Under the pieces are notes generated by a model. The model had not been told where the DNA came from, did not search any database, and saw only the letters and a list, made by a program, of their open reading frames with translations. Below are positions 51,401 through 59,122 of a DNA stretch of 64,000 nt, one piece after another. How positions within the stretch are numbered: position 1 is the first letter of the stretch; each line of letters starts with the position of its first letter. The stretch is from Streptomyces sp. 71268 (GTDB lineage Bacteria > Actinomycetota > Actinomycetes > Streptomycetales > Streptomycetaceae), in the NCBI RefSeq assembly GCF_029392895.1, contig NZ_CP114200.1:1083501-1147500 (forward strand). The letters are read 5' to 3'. Position numbers and translations under genes: made by a program.

Positions 51401-51773
51401 CCACGCCACCGCCCAGGTTTGCGAGCCTTACGTCTACTTCGCGCCACTTCCCTTCTTGCTTTATGCGCTCGGGCCCTGACGTCATTTCTGTCGTGAACGA
51501 ACCATCGGGGTTGGCGAAAGTCTGAGAGGTCTCAGTTCGCCGGGAAACCAGTTCCACCGGCTTGGTGTCACGACGAGCCTGGAATCGGGCAGTCGGCACT
51601 TCACCGGCATCGCCCGGGAGGACCTGTTCGATCGCTGCGACCTCACTGGCCGTCTCTTGTGCGCTATGACGTGCGGCCGAATCTGCCGCCACAGCCGTGC
51701 TACTTGCCATGAGCAGGGCCGTTCCAAGGGCCATCGAGTGGAGTGGCCATCTTCGCCTGGGGCGAGGGGACAC
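48474..51773 (-). CDS. Secreted cell-wall-binding polymorphic-toxin-like protein
   Basis: A 1,099-residue exported protein. Residues 1-30 are a signal peptide (RRRWPLHSMALGTALLMASS to AVAAD). About 320-500 is a DNRLRE-like beta domain (FDTYVQRGDDRDWSSDTELD). About 640-910 are putative cell-wall-binding-type-2 repeats (for example VAVASADSWKDSVSAASAVA and SMPLLLNSP). About 980-1,080 is a compact tail: DAYRHCIWNGKMAL, FADRHEKGP and MDYYNNAWGR, resembling toxin domains of the DUF6973 type (RH..W, HE, MD..NN). The architecture fits a displayed effector. The GTG at 51773 has AAGGA upstream. Codon third positions carry visibly more A/T than neighbours, indicating transfer. Confidence 0.78.
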   Translation of the reverse strand: MSPRPRRRWPLHSMALGTALLMASSTAVAADSAARHSAQETASEVAAIEQVLPGDAGEVPTARFQARRDTKPVELVSRRTETSQTFANPDGSFTTEMTSGPERIKQEGKWREVDVRLANLGGGVVGPKVHPESLHVSPGGGRVARSLNDSRTAAPRDLVTLGTGNDQIHLQWKGGLPAPELSGTTARYRKALPGADVLVEATRSGFAQYVELAERPTEEDYSYVLPVKSKGLEATEQADGSVHFIDVRSGSVRAVMPAPIMWDATVDAPSGKHSRRAAVSMDVVNKGSGTIDLVIRPDRNFLADKNTRYPVTIDPSTSALSNVFDTYVQRGDDRDWSSDTELDFGNPGTSNPDGSNRAARSFIHWNTEPIKDALIAKAELQLYNFHSGNTDCKDYPWTVWDTGAAATTSRWSNQPEWRQEYHSSTQTKGNPDCGADGWIAADATELVQTWASAKVSTGHMGLRTTSDDPKMWKRVNSSDNAENPPELSVNYNYRPQTGVHHRAGPPYAYGNGEWIVNSTTPVLRASFDDVDGDTVNGTFEIRDRATGATVGNYLVSNWVPAGEPASVTVPSGLLRDGGRYEFRTSAYDGTHHNTGWSAWQPFRVDSAFDAVTLTRIAGTDVTDTTVKISQARWKSVGATSGHSAEAAVITSSAEHHDGAVGIPLAKAKKGPLLTNSTDALDAKVALELTRILPSGKTVYLVGSSVSAAVEKSVRDRGYTTVRFAGVTPTETSLKVARDGLSARGQVAVASADSWKDSVSAASAVAAVDGALILSDGPTLDVEARKWLDGLPDSTKVTAVGGPARRAYASTDTAVVGRDAIETSAFIADKFMPEPGRVGMTTTKDYRDGLSAGAYAAAESMPLLLNSPTVLDQGSKWFGEDHSASARNVTLFGGTSALSDPVGSAAKKAATEQFIDGEIVPAGESPGTEDKVKDLVIIPDWADEATTRGYDGGMNDSEFDYCKWPSRWSVCKKAKDAATHAQAWANVEGKPGGAWPGSAGNGGKKDAYRHCIWNGKMALEMGSKTAKGFADRHEKGPKPPNMSEAVARRHHEMDYYNNAWGRFYGQYAQDAQIPSDQAYSQVKGWCLLSVNDGTLDYMKH

Positions 51774-52208
51774 GTTGTTCCTTTCATCTGTTGCCCTCCT
51801 TCGATGAGAGGGCAAGCCAAATGGCGACGAAACCTGTGAATCACGTCGCTTCGGGTATCGCGTGTCGAGACCTTGGTACGCGCCGCACGTTAGCCCAGCA
51901 TTCGATCGCGCTGGAGTACTTCTAGCCAATCGGACGCTAAGCACCTGGTCAAACGAAGGTCCGCAAAAGGTTGTACGGGAATCTTCGGCGACTGCATAAC
52001 GATTTCGGCAGTGGACGCCACGACCTCTAGCCGGAATCCGCCTGCGATGCGCCAACGCCCCTGGCGAGTGGGCTCTTCAACTCTTCCCTCGTCTGAGCAC
52101 CTTCCGCACAATGGCCGAACTGCCCGCCCTGCGAGCTGCTCCCGACCGGGGGTGACTCCTTGAAACGGTCCTGCCCACCGGTGTTGTACACGTACGCGGC
52201 TCCGCCGA
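51774..52208. other. Low-GC intergenic region with a gene remnant
   Basis: This region contains the presumed promoter of the toxin-like gene and a possible remnant ORF (see 52027-52221). Base composition is lower in GC than the regions beyond 52.2 kb. No RNA gene was seen. Confidence 0.5.
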
Positions 52209-52221
52209 TCAGCGCTCCCAC
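52027..52221 (-). pseudogene. Possible remnant ORF with glycine-zipper start
   Basis: A 64-codon frame from GTG 52221: GALIGGAAYVYNTGGQDRF and a hydrophilic tail to SQADSG. The first part looks like a glycine-zipper membrane segment of the kind found before toxin domains in large secreted proteins. It overlaps the end of the preceding gene by 13 bases in another frame, so it is more likely a junction remnant than an intact gene. Low certainty. Confidence 0.25.
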
Positions 52222-53090
52222 GCCCGCCGCAGCGCGTCGATCTCCTCCGGCGTGCTCTCACGGGCGATGAAGGGGATGTCGAGCAGGTGGCGGGTGTGCT
52301 CCTCGCCCATCCGCTCGCGCACCACGCGGGAGTCGGCGAGCACCTGGGCGTACAGGGAGGCGCCGTCCATGCAGAAGATGTCGATCAGCGTCAGACGGCC
52401 GTCCAGGGCGCGGCGCACGTTCCCCGCGTTCAGGTCGATGCCGTCCCACCAGGGCATGGACGCCCGGTAGGCGGCGTTGACGTCGCACGCGGCGCGGTGC
52501 ACGGCGGCGAAGTCGGGGTCGTCCGCCACCACGGGGCCCGCTCCTACGGGACCCGCTTCCACGGGATCGCCTGTCGCGGGACCGGCCGTGCCGGGGCCGG
52601 CCGTCGCGGAAGCCGTCTCGACGGTCGCGGGCGCGTCGGCGCCGGGGGTCGGTGCCTTCGCGGCGTCGTCGGCGGGTTCGCTCCGCGCGTGTCGGGTGGA
52701 GGCCGGTACGGAGGTCGGGCGCGCGTGCCACTGGCGCTGCACCGCGTCGGCCACCGGTGCCTCCACCGGTCGCAGGAACTCCATGACGGTCATCGTGCCG
52801 CCGCCGTCCAGCGCTTCGGCCCGCTCGACGCGCGGCAGGTAGGGGTTGCCGTCGCAGCGGCGGCACAGGTCGAGGAAGGCCGCGTACGCCGGGTCGAAGG
52901 GGCACACGCGGGCGGCCAGGTGGCCGCTCGGCGAACGCAGGCCCACCGCCCAGTCGCCGACGCCGCAGGGCGTCCAGCCGAGGCGGACGAGGTGGGCCGT
53001 CGCGTCCCGGTGCGTGCCGCGCGCCCAAGGGTGTTCGGCGAGCGGGGCGAGGTCGGCGTGGGCGGGCGTGGCGGTGTCGAAGGTGCGCAT
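52209..53090 (-). CDS. Kinase-fold-like protein of unknown function
   Basis: A 293-residue protein starting MRTFDTATPAHADL. PWARGTHRDATAHLVRLGWTPCG, then VMEFLRPVEAPVADAVQ at the hinge position, and WWDGIDLNAGNVRRALDGRLTLIDIFCMDG resemble a degenerate phosphotransferase fold: the D-x-N-x-x-N loop followed by a DIF-type strand. The classical HGD motif is missing, so catalysis is doubtful. An Ala/Pro/Gly-rich insert occupies about residues 125-195. Function unknown; the fold comparison is inference. The ATG at 53090 was chosen because the upstream extension is Arg/Pro noise. Confidence 0.65.
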   Translation of the reverse strand: MRTFDTATPAHADLAPLAEHPWARGTHRDATAHLVRLGWTPCGVGDWAVGLRSPSGHLAARVCPFDPAYAAFLDLCRRCDGNPYLPRVERAEALDGGGTMTVMEFLRPVEAPVADAVQRQWHARPTSVPASTRHARSEPADDAAKAPTPGADAPATVETASATAGPGTAGPATGDPVEAGPVGAGPVVADDPDFAAVHRAACDVNAAYRASMPWWDGIDLNAGNVRRALDGRLTLIDIFCMDGASLYAQVLADSRVVRERMGEEHTRHLLDIPFIARESTPEEIDALRRAWER

Positions 53091-53371
53091 CCGGGCAGCG
53101 TAGGAGGCGAAGTGCCGCCGGGCACAACGGATTTCGCCCCTCCGCCGCGTCGGCGCGATCCACCGGGCGCGGGGCGCCGCCCGTCTCCCCGCCCGGCGCG
53201 GCCCGGCTCCCGACAGGGTGGGGCAGGCGCCCAACAGGGTGGGTGCCGAATGCCAGTTGGCCCGCGCGTGTGGGCCACGCCGGGCGCCAAGTTGTGGCAA
53301 GGTGTCGCGGTATCGGGGGAAGAGTGCGAGCCTGGAGCACGCCGACGAGCGCGTGCGTAAGGAGCTGACAC

Positions 53372-53818
53372 ATGTCCACAGAGAGCACCCGCGCCACCAT
53401 CGACGCCTATCTGGCCAAGATCCGAGCCCGTGACCTGGACGGCGCGGTGGCGCTGTTCTCCGAGGACGTGGACTGGGACGCCCCGGCCTCGGGCGCGGCC
53501 CCCTGGTCGGGCCGGCGGTCCTCGCGCGCCGAGGTCGCCGAGTTCTTCCGACTGCTGCACGAGTACCTGGCGCCGCAGGACTTCACCGTCACGCACACCG
53601 TGGTCGAGGGCGACCACGGCGTGATCATCGGCCACCTCACGGACACCGTGAAGGCCACCGGCGCGACGCTGGCCACGCCGTTCGCGGCCCATGTGACCGT
53701 ACGCGACGGGCAGATCGTCGGGTATCGCCTCTTCGAGGACACGCACGCCCTGGCCAAGGCGCTCAGCGGGGTCACGGGCCCGCCCGGCGCCGACGGCGCG
53801 ACCGCCCCCGCCGGCTGA
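53372..53818 (+). CDS. NTF2-like (SnoaL-type) protein
   Basis: A 148-residue protein with the NTF2-like cone fold: RATIDAYLAKIRARDLDGAVALFSEDVDWDAP, then RAEVAEFFRLLHEYL, VVEGDHGVIIGHLTDTVKATG and VTVRDGQIVGYRLFEDT. Such proteins act as cyclases, isomerases or ligand binders. The ATG at 53372 has AAGGAG six bases upstream. It heads a plus-strand run of two NTF2-like genes and an AfsR-like regulator (54601), though 330 bases separate it from the next. Confidence 0.85.
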   Translation: MSTESTRATIDAYLAKIRARDLDGAVALFSEDVDWDAPASGAAPWSGRRSSRAEVAEFFRLLHEYLAPQDFTVTHTVVEGDHGVIIGHLTDTVKATGATLATPFAAHVTVRDGQIVGYRLFEDTHALAKALSGVTGPPGADGATAPAG

Positions 53819-54151
53819 CGGCCCTCCCCCGCGCCCGGCCCGGCCGTCGTCGCGCCGCGCGCGCCGTACCGACACGTCGACGTGTCGACCGGCCCCCGTC
53901 GTAACCGGCGTACGAGCCGACCCGACGCGGCCACGGCCTGGCGCCCCAACGCCGCCCCGGCAGACCTGATCCGTCCCACCTGTCCCACCCGTCCGACCTG
54001 CCCCCACGAACCTGAGCCACCGACCCACCGCCCCCGGCGGCCGCCAACCCGCGGTTCGCCGGTCGGGCGGACCCCCTACGTCGACCTGCCGCGTGTCCCG
54101 CACCGGGGCGCGCCGACCGGCAGCAGGAGCACCAGGAAAGGCCCCGATTCC
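53819..54151. other. Gap between two NTF2-like genes
   Basis: About 330 bases of C-rich sequence without a credible gene. CGACGTGTCGA near 53877-53887 is a short palindrome. A promoter for the 54152 gene is expected here but none is obvious. Confidence 0.4.
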
Positions 54152-54472
54152 ATGAGCCTCAACGACACGCTGTCCCAGCCCGCGGTGCGCGCCTTCGTGG
54201 CGGCCGTCAACGCCTGCGACCGCGACGCCCTGTGGGCCACGCTCACGCCCGACGCGTCCATGACCGACGACGAGAAGGAGCACAACCTCGTCGAGTGGGC
54301 CGAGCGGGAGATCTTCACCTCGCACCCGAGCATGGACGTCGAGTGGGAGTCACCGGACGGGCTGTCGCTGCGGGCCCGCTACCACAACGACATCTGGGGC
54401 GACCTCTCCTCCGCGTGGACGTTCACCCTCACCGACGGGAAGATCAGCCACTTCGCGGCCGGGCCCGCCTGA
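54152..54472 (+). CDS. Short NTF2-like protein
   Basis: A 106-residue NTF2-like protein: QPAVRAFVAAVNACDRDALWATLTPDASMTDD and FTLTDGKISHFAAGPA. It lacks part of the central sheet found in the longer neighbour and is typical of short SnoaL-like proteins in Streptomyces. The ATG at 54152 has AGGAAAGG upstream. It precedes the AfsR-like gene by 128 bases on the same strand. Function unknown. Confidence 0.82.
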   Translation: MSLNDTLSQPAVRAFVAAVNACDRDALWATLTPDASMTDDEKEHNLVEWAEREIFTSHPSMDVEWESPDGLSLRARYHNDIWGDLSSAWTFTLTDGKISHFAAGPA

Positions 54473-54600
54473 GACAAGGCCGCCCCGGGCGCGCGACCGG
54501 ACGACCGGCGCGCGCCGAGTGGGCGGCCGTGCGCGGCAACCGGGGCGCCCGCTGACCGCGTCCCACCCACACACGGCTACGGGCAGGGGAGAGGAGCCGG

Positions 54601-57600
54601 GTGAGCCACCCTCCGGGGGGAGCAGCGAACACGGCGGGGAGCGCGACGGTACGCCTGCGGCTGCTCGGACCGGTGGGCGTCGACGTCGACGGGCGCGAGG
54701 TCAGCCTCGGGCCGCAGCAGTGCGCGCTGCTCGCCCTGCTCGCGCTCGCGGGCGGGCGGGCGGTGAGCACCTCGCGGATCGTGGACGCGCTGTGGGAGGG
54801 GGCCGCGCCGGGCGGCGCGATCACCACGCTGCGCACCCACATCCTGCACCTGCGGCGCATCCTGGAGCCCGGGCGGCGGGCCAGGGACGGCTTTCGTGTC
54901 CTGGTGAGTTCGGGTGGCCGGAGCAACACCAACTACGCGCTGCACCTGGCCGAGCGGGACGTGGACGCGCTGTGGTTCCTGCGCCTGGCGCAGCGGGCGC
55001 GGGCCGCGTTCGCCGAAGGCGACGCCGCGCGGGCCGTCGCGCACTGGGACGCGGCCCTGGCGCTGTGGTCGGGCCCGCCCCTGGACGGGGTGCGCGACCG
55101 AGGCTTCGCGCTCGCCGAGGCGGAGCGGCTGACCGAGATGCGGGTGGTGGCCCGGGAGGAGCGGGTGGACGCGCTGCTCGCGCTCGGCCGCGACGAGGAG
55201 GCCATCGACGCGCTCGGCACGCTGGTCGAGGAACAGCCGCTGCGGGAGCGTCCGCGCGCCCAACTCGTCCTCGCGCTGTACCGGGCGGGCCGGCAGGCCG
55301 ACGCGCTCGCCGCCTACCGGGACGTGCGGCGGGTCCTGGACGTGGAGCTGGGCATCCAGCCGGGCCGGGCGCTGCGCGAACTGCACCAGCGGGTCCTGAA
55401 CGCGGACCCGGCGCTCGACCTCGACCCGGCGGGCCCCACGCCCGGGCCCGCGGCGGAACCGGCCGGCGAGCCCGCGGCGCCGGTCGCGCCGGCCCCCGTA
55501 CCGCGCCAACTCCCCCTCGACGTGGCCGGCTTCACCGGGCGCGCGGAGCGGCTGCGGGAGCTGGACGCCCAACTCGCCGTACGGGCCCAGGCGGCCGAAC
55601 AGACGCTGGTGATCTCCTCGGTCTCCGGGATGGCCGGCGTGGGCAAGACGGCGCTGGCCGTGCACTGGATGCACCGGGTGGCCGACCAGTTCCCCGATGG
55701 ACAGCTCTACGTGAGCCTGCGCGGCTACGCGCCGGGCGCGCCGCTGGCGCCCGACGAGGCGCTGGGCCAGTTGTTGCGCGCCCTGGGGGTGCCGCCGGGG
55801 CACCTGCCGGAGCAGGCGGACGAGAAGGGCGCGCTGTACCGGTCGCTGCTGGCCGGGAAGCGGGTCCTGGTCCTGCTGGACGACGCCGCCGCCCTGGAAC
55901 AGGTACGGCCGCTGCTGCCCGCCTCCCCCACCTGCTGCGTCGTGGTCACCAGCCGCAACGACCTGCGCGGCCTGACCGCCTTCCACGACGCGCACCACAT
56001 CGACCTCGGCGCCTTCCAGGAGGAGGAGTCGCTCGCGCTGCTGGCCCGCGTCATCGGCTGGGAGCGGGTGCGCGAGGAGCCCGAGGCCGCCGCCGAGGTG
56101 ACCCGGCTCTGCGGCCACCTGCCGCTGGCCGTGCGCATCGCCGCGGCCAACCTGCTGGGCAGCCGGGGGCGCGGCGTCGCCGACCTAGCCGCCGACCTGC
56201 GCGAGGGTGACCGGCTGGCGGAGCTGTCCACGGGCGAGGAGTGGGAGACGGCGGTACGGGCCCCATTCGACCTGTCGTACCAGGCGCTGCCCGAGGCGGA
56301 CCAGCGGCTGTTCCGGCTCCTGGGCCTGATGCCGGGCGCCGAGTTCTCCACCCGCGCCGCGGCCGTGCTGGCCGGGCTGCCGGAACGGGAGGTCGCCAGG
56401 CGGCTGGACCGGCTGTGCGCCAGGAGCCTGCTGGAATCCTTCCGCCCCGGCCGCTTCCACCTGCACGAGTTGCTGCGGCTGCACGGCCGCGAGAAGGCGC
56501 TCGGCGCCGCCGACCCCAAGGAGCGCGAGGCCGCCGCCGGGCGGCTGTTCACCTGGTACCTGGCCACCGCCGACAGCGCCGCCCAACGGCTGTACGGGAC
56601 GTTCTACTCGTGGTTCGCCGAGCCACCGCCCCCGCCCGACGACCCGCTGGCGGCGCCGCTGTCGTTCGCGGACAAGCACGCGGCCCTGGCCTGGTTGGAG
56701 ACCGAGCGGGGCAACCTGCTGGCCTGCGTCGAGCACACCGCCGAGCACGGCCCGTACGTGATCGCCTGGCGGATCTCGCTGGTCCTGCACGGCTATCTGA
56801 TGGCACATGGACAGCGCACGGACTGGCTGCGGGCCGCCGACGCCGGGCTGCGCGCCGCCGACGCCGACCGGGACGGCTACGGGCGGGCAGTCATGCACTG
56901 GAGCCTGGGATACGTGCACTGGGAACTGGCCCAGCACGAGGCGGCGCTGTGGCACAGCGCGCAGGCCGAGCGGTTGTACGAGGAGGCCGGGCTGCTGGCC
57001 GAGAAGGGCGGGGCGCTGCTCGGGCTCGCCGCCTCCAGCCGGGAGCGGGGCGAGTTGGACGCCGCGCACCAGCACGGGCTGCGGGCGCTTGAGGTCTACC
57101 GCGCGGTGGCGGAGCCGGCCGGGGAGATCTGGGCGCTGGCCCTGCTCGGCTTCGCCTGCCTGGACCGGGGCCACTACGCGCGGGCGCACGCGTACTTCTC
57201 CGAGGGGCACGGCCTGGGCCAGGGCTCCAGCGATCCGCACGCGGCGCTGCTGCCGCTGTGGGGGCTCGGCGCCACGCTGCACGGCCTGGGACGGTTCGCG
57301 GAGGCCGGCCGGATACTCCGGAGCGCGCTCGCGGAGGCCGATCGGCTGCCGTCCACGTACGCCGGCGAGGGCGTGCTGTGCTGCCTGGCGCTGCTGTGTC
57401 GGGACGCGGGCGACCCGCGGATGGCCGTCAAGCACGCGTCGGACGCCCTGCACACCACGCAGCGCACCCACCGCAGGCTGGTCGAACCCGACGCGCTCAA
57501 CACCCTCGGCGCGGCGCTGCTGACCATGGACGACATTCCCGGCGCGATCGACCGGCACGAGCAGGCGCTGCGCCTGGCGACCGCGGCCGACTGCCGCCGC

Positions 57601-57996
57601 GCCGAGGTGGCCGCCCGTACCGGCCTCGCCGCCGCCTATCGGAGCCGGGGCACCTACCGCGAGGCGATGTCCCACGCGCACACCGCGCTGACCGTGGCCC
57701 GGCAGGTGGGGTTGCGCGTGGCGGAGGGCGAGGCGCTGACGGAGCTGGCCGCCGTGCGCGGGGCGTTGCGCCACCACGCGAAGGCGCGGGAGGCGGTGGA
57801 GCACGCCGTGCTCATCCACCGGGAGACGGGCTGCCGCCCCGGCCTGGCCCGCGCCCTCGACCTGGCCGGCGAGCTGCTCCAGGGGCGCAACTCGCGCGCG
57901 GCGCAGCGCTACCAGCGCGAGGCCGCCGAGGTGTACGCGACGATGGAGATGCCCGGCCAGCCCGGTGCGGGCGCGGCCCACGCGGAGTCGGGCTGA
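54601..57996 (+). CDS. AfsR-like SARP regulator (BTAD, NB-ARC, TPR)
   Basis: A 1,131-residue transcription activator. Residues about 15-115 are an OmpR-type winged helix (VRLRLLGPVGVDVDGREV to TTLRTHILHLRRIL). About 120-270 is the bacterial transcriptional activation domain (RPRAQLVLALYRAGRQADAL). An NB-ARC STAND ATPase starts near 300, with P-loop GMAGVGKTAL at about 343-352 and VLVLLDDA as Walker B. About 700-1,100 are TPR repeats. Such regulators control secondary metabolism or development after ligand or phosphorylation signals. GTG 54601 has GAGAGGAG upstream. It is convergent with the aminotransferase/AzlCD operon, which it may control; this is inference. Confidence 0.92.
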   Translation: MSHPPGGAANTAGSATVRLRLLGPVGVDVDGREVSLGPQQCALLALLALAGGRAVSTSRIVDALWEGAAPGGAITTLRTHILHLRRILEPGRRARDGFRVLVSSGGRSNTNYALHLAERDVDALWFLRLAQRARAAFAEGDAARAVAHWDAALALWSGPPLDGVRDRGFALAEAERLTEMRVVAREERVDALLALGRDEEAIDALGTLVEEQPLRERPRAQLVLALYRAGRQADALAAYRDVRRVLDVELGIQPGRALRELHQRVLNADPALDLDPAGPTPGPAAEPAGEPAAPVAPAPVPRQLPLDVAGFTGRAERLRELDAQLAVRAQAAEQTLVISSVSGMAGVGKTALAVHWMHRVADQFPDGQLYVSLRGYAPGAPLAPDEALGQLLRALGVPPGHLPEQADEKGALYRSLLAGKRVLVLLDDAAALEQVRPLLPASPTCCVVVTSRNDLRGLTAFHDAHHIDLGAFQEEESLALLARVIGWERVREEPEAAAEVTRLCGHLPLAVRIAAANLLGSRGRGVADLAADLREGDRLAELSTGEEWETAVRAPFDLSYQALPEADQRLFRLLGLMPGAEFSTRAAAVLAGLPEREVARRLDRLCARSLLESFRPGRFHLHELLRLHGREKALGAADPKEREAAAGRLFTWYLATADSAAQRLYGTFYSWFAEPPPPPDDPLAAPLSFADKHAALAWLETERGNLLACVEHTAEHGPYVIAWRISLVLHGYLMAHGQRTDWLRAADAGLRAADADRDGYGRAVMHWSLGYVHWELAQHEAALWHSAQAERLYEEAGLLAEKGGALLGLAASSRERGELDAAHQHGLRALEVYRAVAEPAGEIWALALLGFACLDRGHYARAHAYFSEGHGLGQGSSDPHAALLPLWGLGATLHGLGRFAEAGRILRSALAEADRLPSTYAGEGVLCCLALLCRDAGDPRMAVKHASDALHTTQRTHRRLVEPDALNTLGAALLTMDDIPGAIDRHEQALRLATAADCRRAEVAARTGLAAAYRSRGTYREAMSHAHTALTVARQVGLRVAEGEALTELAAVRGALRHHAKAREAVEHAVLIHRETGCRPGLARALDLAGELLQGRNSRAAQRYQREAAEVYATMEMPGQPGAGAAHAESG

Positions 57997-58018
57997 GCCG
58001 GGCCGGGTGTCGGACCAG

Positions 58019-58039
58019 GGCGCCGGACGGGCCGGCGCC
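58019..58039. terminator. Short hairpin between the convergent regulator and azlD
   Basis: GGCGCCGG pairs with CCGGCGCC around ACGGG in the 56-base gap between the two stops. Confidence 0.5.
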
Positions 58040-58052
58040 GGGCCCGGCGGCG

Positions 58053-58370
58053 CTAGGTCAGGGCGCGGGCGGCCGCCGTGGCCGCCGCCGCGACGAGGAT
58101 CACCAGCGGCACCGGGGCCCTGAGCCGCCAGGCGACCAGGGCCGCGGCGAAGCCGGTGACCCGGGCGTCGAGGGTGAGTCCGTCGCCGCCCTGGGCGCCC
58201 AGGAGTTGGGTGATGACCAGCACGGCGAGCAGGGCCGGCGTGAGGTACTCCACGAAGCGCGGGAACCAGGTGGGCAGCGCCCTGTCCCCCATGACCAGCG
58301 CGCCGGCGCCCTTGAGGAGGAAGGTCGTCGCCACCAGGGCGGCCAGGACGAGCCAGGTCGGGTCGGTCAA
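58053..58370 (-). CDS. azlD: AzlD-family branched-chain amino acid exporter small subunit
   Basis: A 105-residue protein with about four helices: TWLVLAALVATTFLLKGAGALV, the conserved block WFPRFVEYLTPALLAVLVITQLL, and two more. It is the small partner of AzlC in branched-chain amino acid (or analogue) export. The start is TTG at 58370, overlapping the azlC stop by four bases (TTGA), which fixes the start. It is the last gene of a six-gene operon with 4-base overlaps throughout. Confidence 0.88.
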   Translation of the reverse strand: MTDPTWLVLAALVATTFLLKGAGALVMGDRALPTWFPRFVEYLTPALLAVLVITQLLGAQGGDGLTLDARVTGFAAALVAWRLRAPVPLVILVAAAATAAARALT

Positions 58371-59122
58371 CGGGCCCTCCAGGTGGCGGCCAGCGCGATG
58401 AGGCAGGCCGCGGCGATGGCGGTGTCGGGCAGCCCGACGGCGGTCAGGGCCAGGGCGCTGCCGGTCGCCGCGAGGGCCGCGGCGCGCCGCCCCGGGCGGC
58501 CGTCGGTGCCCAGGTGCGGGGCGAGGAGCAGGAAGAACAGGACCGGGGACACGGCGTCCAGGCCGTAGCGCGTGATGTCCACGGCCGTGATCGGGCCGAG
58601 CGCGCCGGCCAGGGTGCCGGCCACCCAGCCGAGCCAGAGCACGGCGCCGGAGGAGAGCAGGCGCACCCGGTCGAAGCGGCCGTCGGCGTCGCTGGCGATG
58701 GCCCAGGACTCCTCGATCACCAACTGCGCCTCCACCGCGCGCCGGGCGCGGCCGCCGCGCAGCGCGGGCAGGATGGCGAAGCCCATGACGAGGTAGCGCA
58801 GGTTGAGCAGGGTGCCGGCGACGGCGGCGGCCACCCAGCCACCGCCGCCCGCCAGCACGGACACGGCGGCGAACTGGGAGGAGCCCACGAACACCAGCCC
58901 GGACATGGTGGTCGCGGCCAGCGCGGTGAAGCCCGAGCCCTTGGCGAGCACGCCGAAGGAGATGCCGAAGGCGAAGATGGCCACGGTGAAGGGGAGCGCG
59001 GCCCGGGCGCCGGCCCGATAGGCGGCGCGCCGATCCGCCGTCGGCGCCGGTGGGCGCGGCGGCGGCCGGCCCTCGCCCCGCGCGGGCGGGTCCGGGCCCC
59101 GCGCGGGCTCGGTCGCGCTCAC
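58367..59122 (-). CDS. azlC: AzlC-family branched-chain amino acid exporter large subunit
   Basis: A 251-residue membrane protein. GARAALPFTVAIFAFGISFGVLAKGSGF and MSGLVFVGSSQFAAVSVLAGGGGW are the AzlC signature, followed by LLNLRYLVMGFAILPAL and the EESWAI block. A Pro/Arg-rich N-terminus of 35 residues is an extension. With AzlD it forms an amino acid efflux system, known for branched-chain amino acids and analogues such as 4-azaleucine. The GTG start overlaps the aminotransferase stop (GTGA). Confidence 0.9.
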   Translation of the reverse strand: MSATEPARGPDPPARGEGRPPPRPPAPTADRRAAYRAGARAALPFTVAIFAFGISFGVLAKGSGFTALAATTMSGLVFVGSSQFAAVSVLAGGGGWVAAAVAGTLLNLRYLVMGFAILPALRGGRARRAVEAQLVIEESWAIASDADGRFDRVRLLSSGAVLWLGWVAGTLAGALGPITAVDITRYGLDAVSPVLFFLLLAPHLGTDGRPGRRAAALAATGSALALTAVGLPDTAIAAACLIALAATWRAR

